Assembly: GCF_026242045.1 (NCBI RefSeq)
Contig: NZ_JAPJDO010000006.1
Span: 1 to 64,000, forward strand
Direction: 5' to 3'
Length of the DNA: 64,000 bases
Source: Mycobacterium pinniadriaticum
Lineage (GTDB): Bacteria > Actinomycetota > Actinomycetes > Mycobacteriales > Mycobacteriaceae
In this document: one piece after another, positions 54,237 through 64,000 of the stretch
Layout of the letters: each line of letters begins with the position of its first letter
Numbering within the stretch: the stretch's first letter is position 1
Position numbers and translations under genes: made by a program
The notes under the pieces: generated by a model
Seen by the model: the letters and a program-made list of their open reading frames with translations, nothing else
What the model was told of the DNA's origin: nothing
Database searches by the model: none

Positions 54237-55202
54237 TCAGGGTCTCGTCGCCAGCGGACTATCGATGTAGTCAGCGGCGACGATGCGGTCGCCGTTCAAC
54301 GACAGCACCCACGTGCTGCCTTTTCGATTGCGCGACTTGTCCGGCTTGTCATTGCCCCGCCACCACGCCAGCAGATAGGGAATCACCTTGCCCTGTGTGC
54401 AGATGACCGGTGTTCCGCCGCGGGCGGCGATCTCGACGATGCGTTTGTGCGCGGCTTCGGGGTCGGCGGCGTAGGCCTCCTCGGTGAGGCTGGCTTCGGC
54501 GGCGACCTTGACGCCGAGCTCCTGCGCCAGCGGCTCGACGGTCTGGATGCAGCGGGCGCGATCGGCGGCGTAGATGTCGGTGGCCCCGAACGCCATCAGT
54601 TGCCCGACCAACGACTCGGCTTGTGCGCGGCCGTTCTTGTCCAGCGGCCGACCGCGGTCGTCGCTCTTGTACCGGGATTTGATTCCCGCGGTGCCGTGCC
54701 GAACGATCAGCACCGTCTCGGTCGCGGCGGGCTGTTTGGTGAAGGCCGTGAGCACATCTCGATCGTGCGGGTAGGTGAGTCGTTGCGCCGCTTCGTCGAC
54801 CGGCATCCACTCCATTCGATCGACCTCGGGTCCCGGAATGAATTCACCACCAAGCGCCCGCGCCACCCAGTAGTGAACGACCTTGGAGCCCTGCGGGACC
54901 TGATAGCGGGTCTGGATCAGGCGCCGGCCCAGCTGTGATCGCTGACCGGTCTCCTCCCAGATCTCGCGCACCGCGGCGATCGGTTCGTTCTCACCGGGGT
55001 CGACTTTGCCCTTCGGCAACGACCAATCGTCGTAACGGGGCCGATGAATCAGCGCGACGTGCGGTTCGCCGGTGGCGGGGTCGGGCCGCCACAGTGCCGC
55101 GCCGGCCGCGAGGATCACCCGCCGGGATGGCTTCCCTTTTTTCGCCGCTGCTTTCTTGGTCGATTTGGTCCTCGAGCTGTCGCGTGACGCTCTTTTGGCC
55201 AC
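54237..55202 (-). CDS. mutT1: Nudix hydrolase fused to a histidine phosphatase (MutT1)
   Basis: This 321-residue enzyme removes 8-oxo-dGTP and related nucleotides. The N-terminus is Lys/Arg-rich. The Nudix domain has the box [20 protein letters not shown] followed by TGQ (about residues 65-87). The C-terminal half is a histidine-phosphatase domain beginning [15 protein letters not shown] with the RHG catalytic motif, which in the M. tuberculosis protein (Rv2985) takes part in further dephosphorylation. It is followed on its strand by the terminator shared with hupB, and ppk lies just upstream of it. Confidence 0.95.
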   Translation of the reverse strand: MAKRASRDSSRTKSTKKAAAKKGKPSRRVILAAGAALWRPDPATGEPHVALIHRPRYDDWSLPKGKVDPGENEPIAAVREIWEETGQRSQLGRRLIQTRYQVPQGSKVVHYWVARALGGEFIPGPEVDRMEWMPVDEAAQRLTYPHDRDVLTAFTKQPAATETVLIVRHGTAGIKSRYKSDDRGRPLDKNGRAQAESLVGQLMAFGATDIYAADRARCIQTVEPLAQELGVKVAAEASLTEEAYAADPEAAHKRIVEIAARGGTPVICTQGKVIPYLLAWWRGNDKPDKSRNRKGSTWVLSLNGDRIVAADYIDSPLATRP

Positions 55203-55271
55203 CTCAACTCCCGCAAATCAATTCGGGTCCCAGCCGGGACCGGACTTGGTGGGTTGCATCGGAGGACGCAC

Positions 55272-57440
55272 TCAAGGTTGCCGATGGCGTTCCATCAGCC
55301 ACACCTGGTGGTCGCGGACTTGGCGCCCGTCTTGCGGCGCCGCCGTCCAGTGGCCGTCGGGGCCAAGCTCCCAGCACCGCGTCGAGGGATCCATCGCCGA
55401 CTCGAATATCTCGTCGAGATATCCGGTGAGGCGGGGGTCTTTGACCTGGGCCAGCACCTCGACGCGGCGATCCAGATTGCGGTGCATCATGTCGGCGCTG
55501 CCGATGAAGAACTCGTTGATCGCCCTGAAGTGGAAGATCCGCGAATGTTCCAGGAAGCGGCCCAGGATCGAGCGTACGACGATGTTCTCCGAAAAGCCCT
55601 CGGCCCCGGGCCGCAGTGCGCAGATGCCGCGAACGACGACCTCGACGCGAACCCCGGCCTGTGATGCCCGGTACAGCGCGTCGATGACCTGTTCGTCGAC
55701 AAGGGCGTTGGCTTTGAGGCGGATCCGGCCCTGTCCGCCATGCCGATGCGCCTCGATTTCGCGTTCGACGCGTTCGATGATGCCCTTGCGGACCCCATGC
55801 GGGGCCACCAGCAGATTGCGGTAGCTGACCTTGCGTGAGTAGCCGGTCAGCGAATTGAACAGGTCGGTCAGGTCGGCGCCGATATCGGGCGCGGCGGTGA
55901 TCAGACCGACGTCCTCATAGAGCCGTGCGGTTTTGGGGTTGTAGTTGCCGGTGCCGATATGGCAGTAGCGACGGATCGTCGAACCCTCGCGACGCACCAC
56001 CAGACAGGTCTTGCAGTGCGTCTTCAGCCCGATCAACCCGTAGACGACGTGCACGCCGGCGTCTTCCAGTGTGCGGGCCCATTTGATGTTGGCCTGCTCG
56101 TCGAAGCGGGCCTTCAACTCGACGAGGGCCACCACCTGCTTGCCCGCCTGGGCGGCGTCGATGAGCGCGTTGACGATCGGGGAGTCGCCGGAGGTCCGGT
56201 ACAGCGTCTGCTTGATGGCCAACACATTCGGGTCGGCGGCGGCCTGTTCGATGAAGCGCTGCACGCTCGTCGAGAACGAATCATAGGGATGGTGCACCAG
56301 CACATCGCCGTCGCGCAGGGTGGCGAAAATGCTCTTCGGCGTCTCGCGTTCACCGAACGCGGGGTGGGTGGCAGGCACGAACGGGCGATCCTTGAGCGCC
56401 GGGCGATCGACGCCGTAGATCTGCCACAGCGACGAAAGATCCAGCAGCCCCGGCACCTGGACCACATCGCTGGGATCGACGTCCAGTTCGCGCAGGAGGA
56501 GTTCGAGCATGTGCTCGGTCATGTCGTCGGCGACTTCCAGGCGAACTGGGGATCCGAACCGCCGCCGTGCCAGTTCCCGCTCCAGCGCCTGGAGCAGATC
56601 TTCGTCGCGGTCTTCCTCGACCTGCATGTCGGCGTTGCGGGTGATGCGGAAGACATGGTGCTCGACGATTTCCATGCCGGGGAACAGCACCGGCAGGAAA
56701 GCCGCGATGAGTTCCTCGGTGGGCAGGAATCGGACGATATCGCTTTCCCCGTTGGCGCCGATGAGTTCGACGAACCGGTCGACGTTGTCGGGAACCTTGA
56801 TGCGGGCGAAGTGTTCGCCGCCGTCGTCGGGTGACTTGACCGTGATCGCCAGATTCAGGCTCAAACCGCTGACGAACGGGAACGGATGTGCCGGGTCGAC
56901 GGCGAGCGGGGTGAGAACGGGGAACACCTGCTCGTGGAAATAGGTCGAGAGCTCACTGCGTTCGTCGTCGGTCAGCTCGGCCCATGTGACGATGCGGATG
57001 CCTTCCTCGGCCAGCGCGGGACGCACCGACTCGATGAAAACCTCGGCCTGGCGCAACGAGATCTGGCGGGTCCGCTCGCCGATGCGGCGCAGCTGCTCCC
57101 GTGGGGAGAGGCCGTCGGCCGAACGCACCGACAGTCCCATCTCGTCGCGACGTTTCAGCCCGGCCACCCGGACCATGTAGAACTCGTCGAGGTTGGAAGC
57201 GAAGATCGCCAGGAACTTCGCCCGCTCCAGCAGAGGCAGTGAGGTGTCGGCCGCCAAGGCCAACACTCTGGCATTGAAATCCAGCCAGCTCAGCTCGCGA
57301 TTGAGGTACCGGTTGTCGGGCAGCTCGTTGTCGTCCGTGATGTCGGTGGCCGCCGGCGGGGCCTCCGGTGCCTCACCGGGCTGCCAGTCGTCGTCCGTGG
57401 AGCGGGCTTCGGTTTCCGTCTCGGTCACAGTTGCGATCAT
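55272..57440 (-). CDS. ppk: Polyphosphate kinase
   Basis: This 722-residue enzyme makes inorganic polyphosphate from ATP. The N-terminal part is acidic. The family begins [17 protein letters not shown]. The catalytic His lies in [20 protein letters not shown]. Substrate-binding segments include [33 protein letters not shown] and [17 protein letters not shown]. It lies downstream of fbiD and upstream of mutT1, the order of Rv2983-Rv2985. It acts in stress survival and sigma-factor signalling in mycobacteria. Confidence 0.97.
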   Translation of the reverse strand: MIATVTETETEARSTDDDWQPGEAPEAPPAATDITDDNELPDNRYLNRELSWLDFNARVLALAADTSLPLLERAKFLAIFASNLDEFYMVRVAGLKRRDEMGLSVRSADGLSPREQLRRIGERTRQISLRQAEVFIESVRPALAEEGIRIVTWAELTDDERSELSTYFHEQVFPVLTPLAVDPAHPFPFVSGLSLNLAITVKSPDDGGEHFARIKVPDNVDRFVELIGANGESDIVRFLPTEELIAAFLPVLFPGMEIVEHHVFRITRNADMQVEEDRDEDLLQALERELARRRFGSPVRLEVADDMTEHMLELLLRELDVDPSDVVQVPGLLDLSSLWQIYGVDRPALKDRPFVPATHPAFGERETPKSIFATLRDGDVLVHHPYDSFSTSVQRFIEQAAADPNVLAIKQTLYRTSGDSPIVNALIDAAQAGKQVVALVELKARFDEQANIKWARTLEDAGVHVVYGLIGLKTHCKTCLVVRREGSTIRRYCHIGTGNYNPKTARLYEDVGLITAAPDIGADLTDLFNSLTGYSRKVSYRNLLVAPHGVRKGIIERVEREIEAHRHGGQGRIRLKANALVDEQVIDALYRASQAGVRVEVVVRGICALRPGAEGFSENIVVRSILGRFLEHSRIFHFRAINEFFIGSADMMHRNLDRRVEVLAQVKDPRLTGYLDEIFESAMDPSTRCWELGPDGHWTAAPQDGRQVRDHQVWLMERHRQP

Positions 57441-57507
57441 CCCTCATCGGCGGGGAGTGTGGACGGCGGCGGCCGAAAGTCGATGTCCGTTCAGGGGCTG
57501 TTAACCG

Positions 57508-58212
<705 letters not shown>

Positions 58213-58226
58213 CTACGTTAATGAGC

Positions 58227-59237
58227 ATGACCAGCACGGTGGGCACCGCGGCGGTGATGGGCGCCGGCGCATGGGGAACTGCCCTGGCCAAGGTGCTGGC
58301 CGAGGCCGGCTCGGAGGTTCGGTTGTGGGCGCGTCGCGCCGAGGTCGCCGAGGAGATCAACACCGCGCGCACCAATACGCCCTACCTCCCCGGAATCGAG
58401 CTTCCACCTGCCATCCGCGCCACCACCGACGCCGGCGAGGCTCTTGACGGGCTGACCACCGTGTTGCTCGCCGTTCCATCCCAGACGCTGCGCGCCAACC
58501 TCGAACAATGGCGCGGACTGATCGCCGAAGACGCCACCCTGGTCAGCCTCGCCAAGGGCATCGAGCTGGGCAGCCTGATGCGGATGAGTCAGGTCATTGT
58601 GCAGGTCACCGGGGTCGACCCCAGCCAGGTGGCGGTGGTCTCGGGCCCCAACCTGGCCGATGAGATCGCGGTGCAGCAACCTGCGGCGACGGTGGTCGCC
58701 TCGACTGATTCCGGCCGTGCCGTCGCCCTTCAGCGAGCACTGAGCACCGGCTATTTCCGTCCGTACACCAACGCCGACGTCATCGGCACCGAGATCGGCG
58801 GGGCCTGCAAGAACGTCATCGCGCTGGCCTGCGGTATGGCGGCCGGAGTGGGGCTGGGGGAGAACACCGCGGCCGCGATCATCACCCGTGGGCTGGCCGA
58901 GATCATGCGGTTGGGTATTGCCGTGGGCGCCAAGTCGGCGACGTTGGCGGGTCTGGCCGGGGTCGGCGACCTGGTGGCGACCTGCACGTCGCCGCATTCG
59001 CGTAACCGGAGCTTCGGCGAACGCCTCGGCCGGGGCGGGACGATCCAGGCCGCGCAACTCGCCGCCGGCGGTCACGTCGCCGAGGGCGTCACCTCATGCG
59101 AATCGATCTTGGCCCTGGCATCCAGTTATGACGTCGAGATGCCACTGACGGACGCGGTTCACCAGGTGTGCCACAAGGGGCTTTCGGTCGACCAGGCGGT
59201 GGCGCTGCTGTTGGGCCGCAGCACCAAACCGGAGTGA
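58227..59237 (+). CDS. gpsA: Glycerol-3-phosphate dehydrogenase [NAD(P)+]
   Basis: This 336-residue enzyme makes sn-glycerol 3-phosphate for phospholipids. The cofactor loop is [19 protein letters not shown]. Further motifs are [15 protein letters not shown], the catalytic-lysine region VISGPN-like [29 protein letters not shown] and [18 protein letters not shown]. The ATG at 58227 is preferred; 58221 and a GTG at 58203 are in frame. It matches M. tuberculosis gpdA2 (Rv2982c) in context. Confidence 0.95.
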   Translation: MTSTVGTAAVMGAGAWGTALAKVLAEAGSEVRLWARRAEVAEEINTARTNTPYLPGIELPPAIRATTDAGEALDGLTTVLLAVPSQTLRANLEQWRGLIAEDATLVSLAKGIELGSLMRMSQVIVQVTGVDPSQVAVVSGPNLADEIAVQQPAATVVASTDSGRAVALQRALSTGYFRPYTNADVIGTEIGGACKNVIALACGMAAGVGLGENTAAAIITRGLAEIMRLGIAVGAKSATLAGLAGVGDLVATCTSPHSRNRSFGERLGRGGTIQAAQLAAGGHVAEGVTSCESILALASSYDVEMPLTDAVHQVCHKGLSVDQAVALLLGRSTKPE

Positions 59238-59244
59238 TCCGTCG

Positions 59245-60351
59245 ATGAGCGACCGCTACGGCGATTCGACCCGCGCCGTCAAAGCCGTGAGCTCCCAGCC
59301 GATTCCGGGTGAGCCTGTCGGCCCCGGCCCGGTGCTGGCAGCGGCCTTCCACCTCTCCGACGACGAGGGCAGCGAGCCGAACACCTACGGCCGCGGCTCC
59401 AATCCGACCTGGCGCCAGCTCGAGTCGGCGCTGGCGGAGCTGGAAGGCGCCACCGCTGCGCTGAGCTTCGGGTCGGGAATGGCGGCGATCACCGCGGCCC
59501 TGCGGGTGACGGCTAAACCCGGTTCGGTGCTGGTCGTTCCGGCCGACGGTTACTACCAGGTGCGGCGTTATGCCACCGAAAGCCTTGCCCCACTGGGGGT
59601 GACGGTCCGTGAATCGGCCGCCCAGCAGATGTGCCAGGCCGCCGAGGAGGCCGACGTGGTTCTGGCCGAGTCGCCGACCAACCCGGCCCTGGACGTGGTG
59701 GATCTGCACCGGCTGGCACAGACCTGCCGCCGCCGGGGCGCGCGGCTGCTGGTGGACAACACCACCGCAACTCCGCTGGGACAGCAACCGCTGTCGCTGG
59801 GCGCCGATCTCGTGATCGCCAGCGCCACCAAGGGGTTGTCCGGACACAGTGATCTGCTCGCGGGCTACGCGGCCGGTAGCCACCCCGAGCTGATGGCGAG
59901 CCTGGAACACGAGCGGCTCCTGGCCGGTGCCATCCTCGGCTCGTTCGAAGCCTGGCTGGCATTGCGCAGCCTCGGCAGTGTCGGACTGCGCTTCGAGCGG
60001 CAGTGCCAGAACGCGCTGGCGCTGGCGACCGCGCTGCGCTCCCACCCGCGAGTACGGTCGGTGCGCTACCCGGGCTTGCCCGACGACCCGTCGTACCGGG
60101 TCGCCGCGGCGCAGATGCGCCGCTTCGGTGGACTGGTTGGCATCGAGCTCGCCGACGCGGAGTCGGTGCACGCCTTGGTGCGACGCAGCGAGCTGCTCGT
60201 CGCGTCGACCAGCTTCGGCGGCATCCACACCTCGGTGGACCGGCGTGCTCGCTGGGGCGACGCAGTGGCCGACGGGTTCGCCCGGATCTCGGCCGGCATC
60301 GAGGACACCGACGACCTCGTCGCCGATGTGCTGTCCGCCCTTGATGTCTGA
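59245..60351 (+). CDS. Cystathionine gamma-lyase/synthase-like PLP enzyme
   Basis: This 368-residue member of the Cys/Met-metabolism PLP family has GSGMAAITAALRVT near the phosphate-binding site, ESPTNPALDVVDLHRL with the cofactor Asp in LLVDNTTATPLGQQ, and the Schiff-base Lys in ASATKGLSGHSD. The C-terminal region has SFGGIHTSVDRRARWGD. It starts 7 bases after gpsA, so the two are co-transcribed. In M. tuberculosis gpdA2 and ddlA are neighbours without such a gene. The specific reaction (lyase or synthase) cannot be told from sequence. Confidence 0.9.
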   Translation: MSDRYGDSTRAVKAVSSQPIPGEPVGPGPVLAAAFHLSDDEGSEPNTYGRGSNPTWRQLESALAELEGATAALSFGSGMAAITAALRVTAKPGSVLVVPADGYYQVRRYATESLAPLGVTVRESAAQQMCQAAEEADVVLAESPTNPALDVVDLHRLAQTCRRRGARLLVDNTTATPLGQQPLSLGADLVIASATKGLSGHSDLLAGYAAGSHPELMASLEHERLLAGAILGSFEAWLALRSLGSVGLRFERQCQNALALATALRSHPRVRSVRYPGLPDDPSYRVAAAQMRRFGGLVGIELADAESVHALVRRSELLVASTSFGGIHTSVDRRARWGDAVADGFARISAGIEDTDDLVADVLSALDV

Positions 60352-60411
60352 AATACCTGTTCACGGCGTCGGATCGTGCCGATAACACCCGGGCTGTAGC
60401 CTCTCTAGGTT

Positions 60412-61539
60412 GTGAGTTCCCGTCTGCCCTCCGACCGGCCGTCCCGTATCCGTGTCGCTGTCGTCTACGGGGGCCGCAGCTCCGAGCACGCGATCTCCTG
60501 CGTGTCGGCGGGCAGCATCTTGCGAAATCTGGACCCGCAGCGCTTCGAGGTCGTCGCGGTCGGCATCACCCCCGAAGGTTCGTGGGTGCTGACCGACGGC
60601 CGTCCGGAGACCTTGGCCATCGCCGACCGGCAACTGCCCGAGGTCAGCGGCGAGTCCGGAACCGCGCTGGCGCTGTCGGCCGACCCGCTGCGTCGCGGGG
60701 AGCTGGTGTCGTTGGGCGAGGCCGCCGGCGAGGTGCTGACATCGGTCGACGTGGTCTTTCCCATCCTGCACGGACCCTACGGCGAGGATGGCACCATTCA
60801 GGGCCTACTGGAATTGGCGGGAGTGCCCTACGTGGGCGCCGGAGTGTTCGCCAGCGCGGCGGGCATGGACAAGGAATTTACCAAGAAGCTGTTGGCCGCC
60901 GCCGGACTGCCAATCGGCGATCACGTCGTCCTGCGAGCGCACCAGGAGGCGCCGACACTGGATGATGTTGAGCGACTCGGCTTTCCGATGTTCGTGAAAC
61001 CGGCGCGCGGCGGCTCGTCGATCGGGGTCAGCCGGGTCGACAGTCCCGACGAACTTCCGGCGGCCATCGCCGCTGCCCGCCGCCACGACCCCAAGGTGAT
61101 CGTCGAGGCCGCCGTCGCGGGCCGTGAGCTCGAATGCGGGGTCCTCGAATTCCCCGACGGCTCAGTGCAAGCCAGCGTCATCGGCGAGATCCGGGTGGCC
61201 GGAGTGCGCGGTCGCGAGGACGGTTTCTATGACTTCGCCACCAAGTACCTCGACGACGGCGCCGAACTCGACGTGCCCGCCAAGGTCGACGACGATGTGG
61301 CGGACGAGTTGCGGCGTCTGGCGATCAAGACTTTCACGGCGCTGGACTGCCAGGGTCTGGCGCGGGTGGACTTCTTCCTGACCGACGACGGTCCGGTGGT
61401 CAACGAGATCAACACGATGCCGGGATTCACGACGATCTCGATGTATCCGCGGATGTGGGCCGCCACCGGCATCGACTATCCGACGCTGGTACGAACGATG
61501 GTCGAGACCGCGCTGGCCCGGGGGACCGGGCTGCGCTGA
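60412..61539 (+). CDS. ddl: D-alanine-D-alanine ligase
   Basis: This ATP-grasp enzyme of 375 residues makes the D-Ala-D-Ala dipeptide of peptidoglycan and is the target of D-cycloserine. It starts with GTG at 60412 ([20 protein letters not shown]). Motifs are [20 protein letters not shown], the ATP-grasp [16 protein letters not shown], and the metal-binding C-terminal [20 protein letters not shown]. The length fits M. tuberculosis DdlA. It ends convergent to the DUF3515 gene with one base between the stops. Confidence 0.97.
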   Translation: MSSRLPSDRPSRIRVAVVYGGRSSEHAISCVSAGSILRNLDPQRFEVVAVGITPEGSWVLTDGRPETLAIADRQLPEVSGESGTALALSADPLRRGELVSLGEAAGEVLTSVDVVFPILHGPYGEDGTIQGLLELAGVPYVGAGVFASAAGMDKEFTKKLLAAAGLPIGDHVVLRAHQEAPTLDDVERLGFPMFVKPARGGSSIGVSRVDSPDELPAAIAAARRHDPKVIVEAAVAGRELECGVLEFPDGSVQASVIGEIRVAGVRGREDGFYDFATKYLDDGAELDVPAKVDDDVADELRRLAIKTFTALDCQGLARVDFFLTDDGPVVNEINTMPGFTTISMYPRMWAATGIDYPTLVRTMVETALARGTGLR

Positions 61540-61540
61540 C

Positions 61541-62107
61541 TCAGCGCGCCGGGTTGGGATCGATCGGCACGGCCGGCATGGTGCGGGCGATCAGATCCGA
61601 CAACGCCTGAATGGGTGTCGGCCCCGACCGTGTCGGCAGGGTGAGCGCCACATAGACCGGGCGGTCGACGGTGACCCAGGTGCTGTGGTCGCTGGCGGGA
61701 TCGTCCAGCCGGAACCACTGGACCGCGTCGACCATCTGGATGGGGGAGCCGACGACGAATTCCGCCGGCCGGCCGATGCCGCAGCGCATGATGACCGGGT
61801 CGCTGTCCGCCGTGGCACGCCACGCTGCCGCGCCCGGCGGCACCGGGTCGACGGCGGCCACCCGCTGGAATTCACCGAGGGCGGCGGGCAGGGCATCGAG
61901 CAGGGCCCGGCAGGCCGAGGAGTCCGCCTCCGGCGCGGGCGCGGACGCGATGGCCACCGGCCGGATCGGAGCGCGGCGGGTGGCGGCGATACCCAGGACG
62001 GCGCCGATGGCGACGACGGCGACCACTACCGCCGCGATCAGGACGGCGCGGGGTGGACCGTCCGGTGTGCGTTCCTCGGTGGCAGCGGGGGCAGGCTCAG
62101 TCGGCAT
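61541..62107 (-). CDS. DUF3515 membrane-anchored protein (Rv2980-like)
   Basis: The 188-residue protein has one membrane segment near the N-terminus (AVLIAAVVVAVVAIGAVLGI) and an external domain of about 140 residues with two cysteines (SSACRALLDALP and IMRCGIGRPAEF) likely to form a disulfide. It belongs to the actinobacterial DUF3515 family and has the same neighbour (ddl) as Rv2980. Its function is unknown. The start overlaps the end of the AsnC-like gene by 11 bases. Confidence 0.88.
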   Translation of the reverse strand: MPTEPAPAATEERTPDGPPRAVLIAAVVVAVVAIGAVLGIAATRRAPIRPVAIASAPAPEADSSACRALLDALPAALGEFQRVAAVDPVPPGAAAWRATADSDPVIMRCGIGRPAEFVVGSPIQMVDAVQWFRLDDPASDHSTWVTVDRPVYVALTLPTRSGPTPIQALSDLIARTMPAVPIDPNPAR

Positions 62108-62333
62108 CGGCGATGGGGCAGGTCAGGGTTCTGGTGATCCCCGCGATCTGCTGAATGCTGGGCACAATGGTGGCGGTGAGCTCGGCCTCGCTGGCCGAGC
62201 CGATCCGCACGACCACGTCATAGGGTCCGGTGACGTATTCCGACAACAGCACACCGGGCAGTGCGGCGACCTGCTTGGCGACGACCTCGGCGCGGCCGAC
62301 CTCGGTCTGGATCAGCATGTAGGCCTCCACCAC
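62097..62333 (-). CDS. Stand-alone Lrp/AsnC ligand-binding (RAM) domain protein
   Basis: This 78-residue protein begins at a GTG and consists only of the RAM/AsnC effector domain: AYMLIQTEVGRAEVVAKQVA, GPYDVVVRIG and a C-terminal helix with IQQIAGITRTLTC. It has no DNA-binding helix-turn-helix. Such stand-alone domains form oligomers that bind amino acids and may modulate full-length Lrp proteins. It is coupled to the DUF3515 gene and diverges from thiL. Confidence 0.9.
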   Translation of the reverse strand: MVEAYMLIQTEVGRAEVVAKQVAALPGVLLSEYVTGPYDVVVRIGSASEAELTATIVPSIQQIAGITRTLTCPIADAD

Positions 62334-62469
62334 CCGTCGTCTCCTCGTCTCGATGTTCGCCCGTGTGCGGCTGCCGCCCTAGACTGACGTGTCCCGGTAT
62401 CGGCAGGGCCCAAACGTACCGCAGGTTGCCGCACCGATCAGCGTGTGCGACGGCAGGAGGGGAGGCACA

Positions 62470-63426
62470 GTGGCCGACGGTGGCGAACCCACCTTGCGCC
62501 AGCTGGGCGAGTTTCCGATGATCGACCGGCTGGTGGCGAGTCGTCGTCAGCCCGTCGGGGTGTCGGTCGGACCCGGCGACGATGCGGCGGTGGTGGCCAC
62601 CCCGGACGGCCGGGTTGTCGTCACCACCGACATGCTGGTGGAGGGCCGTCATTTCCGGCTGGACTGGTCGACTCCCCATGACGTCGGCCGAAAGGCCATC
62701 GCGCAGAACGCCGCCGACATCGAGTCGATGGGCGCACGGTGTACCGCCTTGGTGGTGGCGTTCGGCGCTCCGCCGGACACCGCCGTGGCGCGGGTGCAGG
62801 AACTGGCCGACGGGATGTGGCAGGAGGTCACGGGTTTTGGTGCCGGGATCGTCGGCGGTGACCTGGTCGCCAGCCCGCAGTGGGTGGTGTCGGTGACAGC
62901 GCTGGGGGATCTGGATGGACGTGCGCCGGTGCTGCGCGCTGGCGCACGGGCCGGATCGGTGGTCGCCGTCGCCGGTGATCTCGGACGTTCGGCCGCCGGG
63001 CACCTGTTGTGGCACAAGGGGATCGAAGGATTCGACGCTCTGCGGCAGCGGCATCTGGTTCCCCGCCCACCCTACGGGCAGGGACTCGTGGCGGCCCAGG
63101 CCGGCGCCCAGGCCATGACCGACGTATCCGACGGGCTGCTCGCCGATCTCGGCCATATCGCCGAAGGATCCGGCGTGGCCATCGATCTCGCCGCTGATGC
63201 CCTGGAGCCCGACGTCGCGGCGGTCACCGCCGCGGCGACCGCCGCCGGCACCGAACCGCTGTCGCTGGTGCTCTCCGGTGGTGAAGATCACGCGCTCGTC
63301 GCGTGTTTTCCCGATGACGTCCCCTCGGGTTGGCGGGTGATCGGCTCCGTGGTCGGCGGCGCGCCCGCGGTCCGGGTGGACGGGCGGGCCTGGGCCGGCT
63401 CGGCGGGTTGGCAGTCCTTCGACTGA
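62470..63426 (+). CDS. thiL: Thiamine-monophosphate kinase
   Basis: This 318-residue kinase makes thiamine diphosphate, the cofactor used by IlvB. It shows [27 protein letters not shown], the nucleotide-binding [20 protein letters not shown], and [20 protein letters not shown] with the metal Asp. I take the GTG at 62470 behind GGAGGGGA; the open frame extends to 62389 without support. The C-terminal part has [16 protein letters not shown]. ung follows after 23 bases. Confidence 0.95.
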   Translation: MADGGEPTLRQLGEFPMIDRLVASRRQPVGVSVGPGDDAAVVATPDGRVVVTTDMLVEGRHFRLDWSTPHDVGRKAIAQNAADIESMGARCTALVVAFGAPPDTAVARVQELADGMWQEVTGFGAGIVGGDLVASPQWVVSVTALGDLDGRAPVLRAGARAGSVVAVAGDLGRSAAGHLLWHKGIEGFDALRQRHLVPRPPYGQGLVAAQAGAQAMTDVSDGLLADLGHIAEGSGVAIDLAADALEPDVAAVTAAATAAGTEPLSLVLSGGEDHALVACFPDDVPSGWRVIGSVVGGAPAVRVDGRAWAGSAGWQSFD

Positions 63427-63449
63427 CGTCCTCCGTTAGGTTGACCTTC

Positions 63450-64000
63450 GTGACAACCACCGCCCGGCCGCTGAGCGAACTCGTCGACGACGGCTGGGCG
63501 CAGGCGCTGTCCCCGGTCGGCGAGCAGGTCGCGCAGATGGGCCAGTTCCTGCGGGCCGAGATCGCCGCCGGCCGGCGTTATCTGCCCGCCGGGCCGAACG
63601 TACTGCGCGCCTTCACCTTCCCCTTCTCCGAGGTGCGGGTGCTGATCGTCGGCCAGGATCCATACCCGACGCCGGGGCATGCGGTGGGCCTGAGTTTCTC
63701 GGTCGCTCCGGACGTGCGACCGTTACCGCGCAGCCTGGCCAACATCTTCACCGAGTACAGCGCCGATCTCGGATATCCGCAGCCGTCCAACGGTGATCTC
63801 ACACCGTGGTCGCAGCGCGGGGTCATGCTGCTGAACAGGGTGCTGACCGTGCGGCCGGGCAATCCGGCGTCGCACCGGGGCAAGGGGTGGGAAGCGGTCA
63901 CCGAATGCGCCATCCGCGCGCTGGTCGCGCGGGATCAGCCGATGGTGGCGATCCTGTGGGGCCGTGATGCGTCGACGCTCAAGCCGATGCTGGACGGGAG
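63450..64000 (+). CDS. ung: Uracil-DNA glycosylase, cut by the window end
   Basis: This family 1 UDG removes uracil from DNA. The GTG at 63450 gives a start [20 protein letters not shown]. The catalytic loop is [20 protein letters not shown] with the Asp/Pro/Tyr, then [37 protein letters not shown] and the beginning of VAILWGRDA. About 183 of an expected 225-230 residues are present; the C-terminal HPSP loop lies outside the window. Confidence 0.95.
   Translation, partial: MTTTARPLSELVDDGWAQALSPVGEQVAQMGQFLRAEIAAGRRYLPAGPNVLRAFTFPFSEVRVLIVGQDPYPTPGHAVGLSFSVAPDVRPLPRSLANIFTEYSADLGYPQPSNGDLTPWSQRGVMLLNRVLTVRPGNPASHRGKGWEAVTECAIRALVARDQPMVAILWGRDASTLKPMLDG

Overview
The window is GC-rich chromosomal DNA from a mycobacterium, most likely an environmental, rapidly growing species (Mycolicibacterium type). 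The main evidence is gene order. From about 30.6 kb to the right end the genes follow the Mycobacterium tuberculosis Rv3006 to Rv2976c block closely: lppZ, DoxX, PH-domain protein, ilvB-ilvN-ilvC, serA, leuB, gltX with tRNA-Gln and tRNA-Glu, IclR-leuC-leuD, hupB, mutT1, ppk, fbiD, gpsA, ddl, DUF3515, thiL, ung. gatB at the left edge is the next gene of that block (Rv3009c). The roughly 28 kb between gatB and lppZ is accessory in comparison with M. tuberculosis. This comparison is from memory of the M. tuberculosis gene order, not from an alignment.

Left accessory part (1.7-14.3 kb). After gatB come a HAD-like protein, a NarL-type two-component pair and an AraC regulator. Diverging from the AraC gene is a tightly packed operon for a group 2a [NiFe] uptake hydrogenase of the Huc type: hucM (membrane-stalk subunit), hucS, hucL, a maturation protease with an extra C-terminal domain, a small protein, a TPR protein, a NifU-Rieske iron-sulfur fusion (HucE-like), an NHL beta-propeller and an unknown 278-residue protein. 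Huc oxidises H2 down to atmospheric levels and feeds menaquinone. The general hyp maturation genes are not in the window.

Middle accessory part (14.3-30.5 kb). Two translationally coupled operons mirror each other. Operon A, behind a GntR regulator with a clear palindromic operator, is P450 / dehydrogenase-like / solute-binding-fold protein / second dehydrogenase-like / SDR. Operon B is solute-binding-fold protein / AveC-like membrane protein / SDR / P450, facing a fused double-TetR regulator. The two solute-binding-fold proteins are paralogues, have no signal peptide and no transporter beside them. Between the operons lie gene remnants (SnoaL-like and amidohydrolase pieces), another SDR, and a VWA/MoxR-ATPase pair. 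This looks like an uncharacterised lipid, terpenoid or steroid-like oxidation system; the substrate cannot be read from the sequence.

Right conserved part (30.6-64 kb). Branched-chain amino acid synthesis dominates: ilvBNC behind a leader peptide and attenuator, leuB downstream of serA across a tandem MIRU-like 53-bp repeat, and leuCD behind a divergent IclR gene. Other genes cover tRNA charging, chromosome architecture (hupB with 14 tandem APAKK units), nucleotide sanitation, polyphosphate, F420 synthesis, glycerol phosphate, cell wall (ddl), thiamine (thiL) and DNA repair (ung, cut by the window end). Insertions relative to M. tuberculosis include a sedolisin plus a double zinc-ribbon membrane protein and a cystathionine lyase-like gene.
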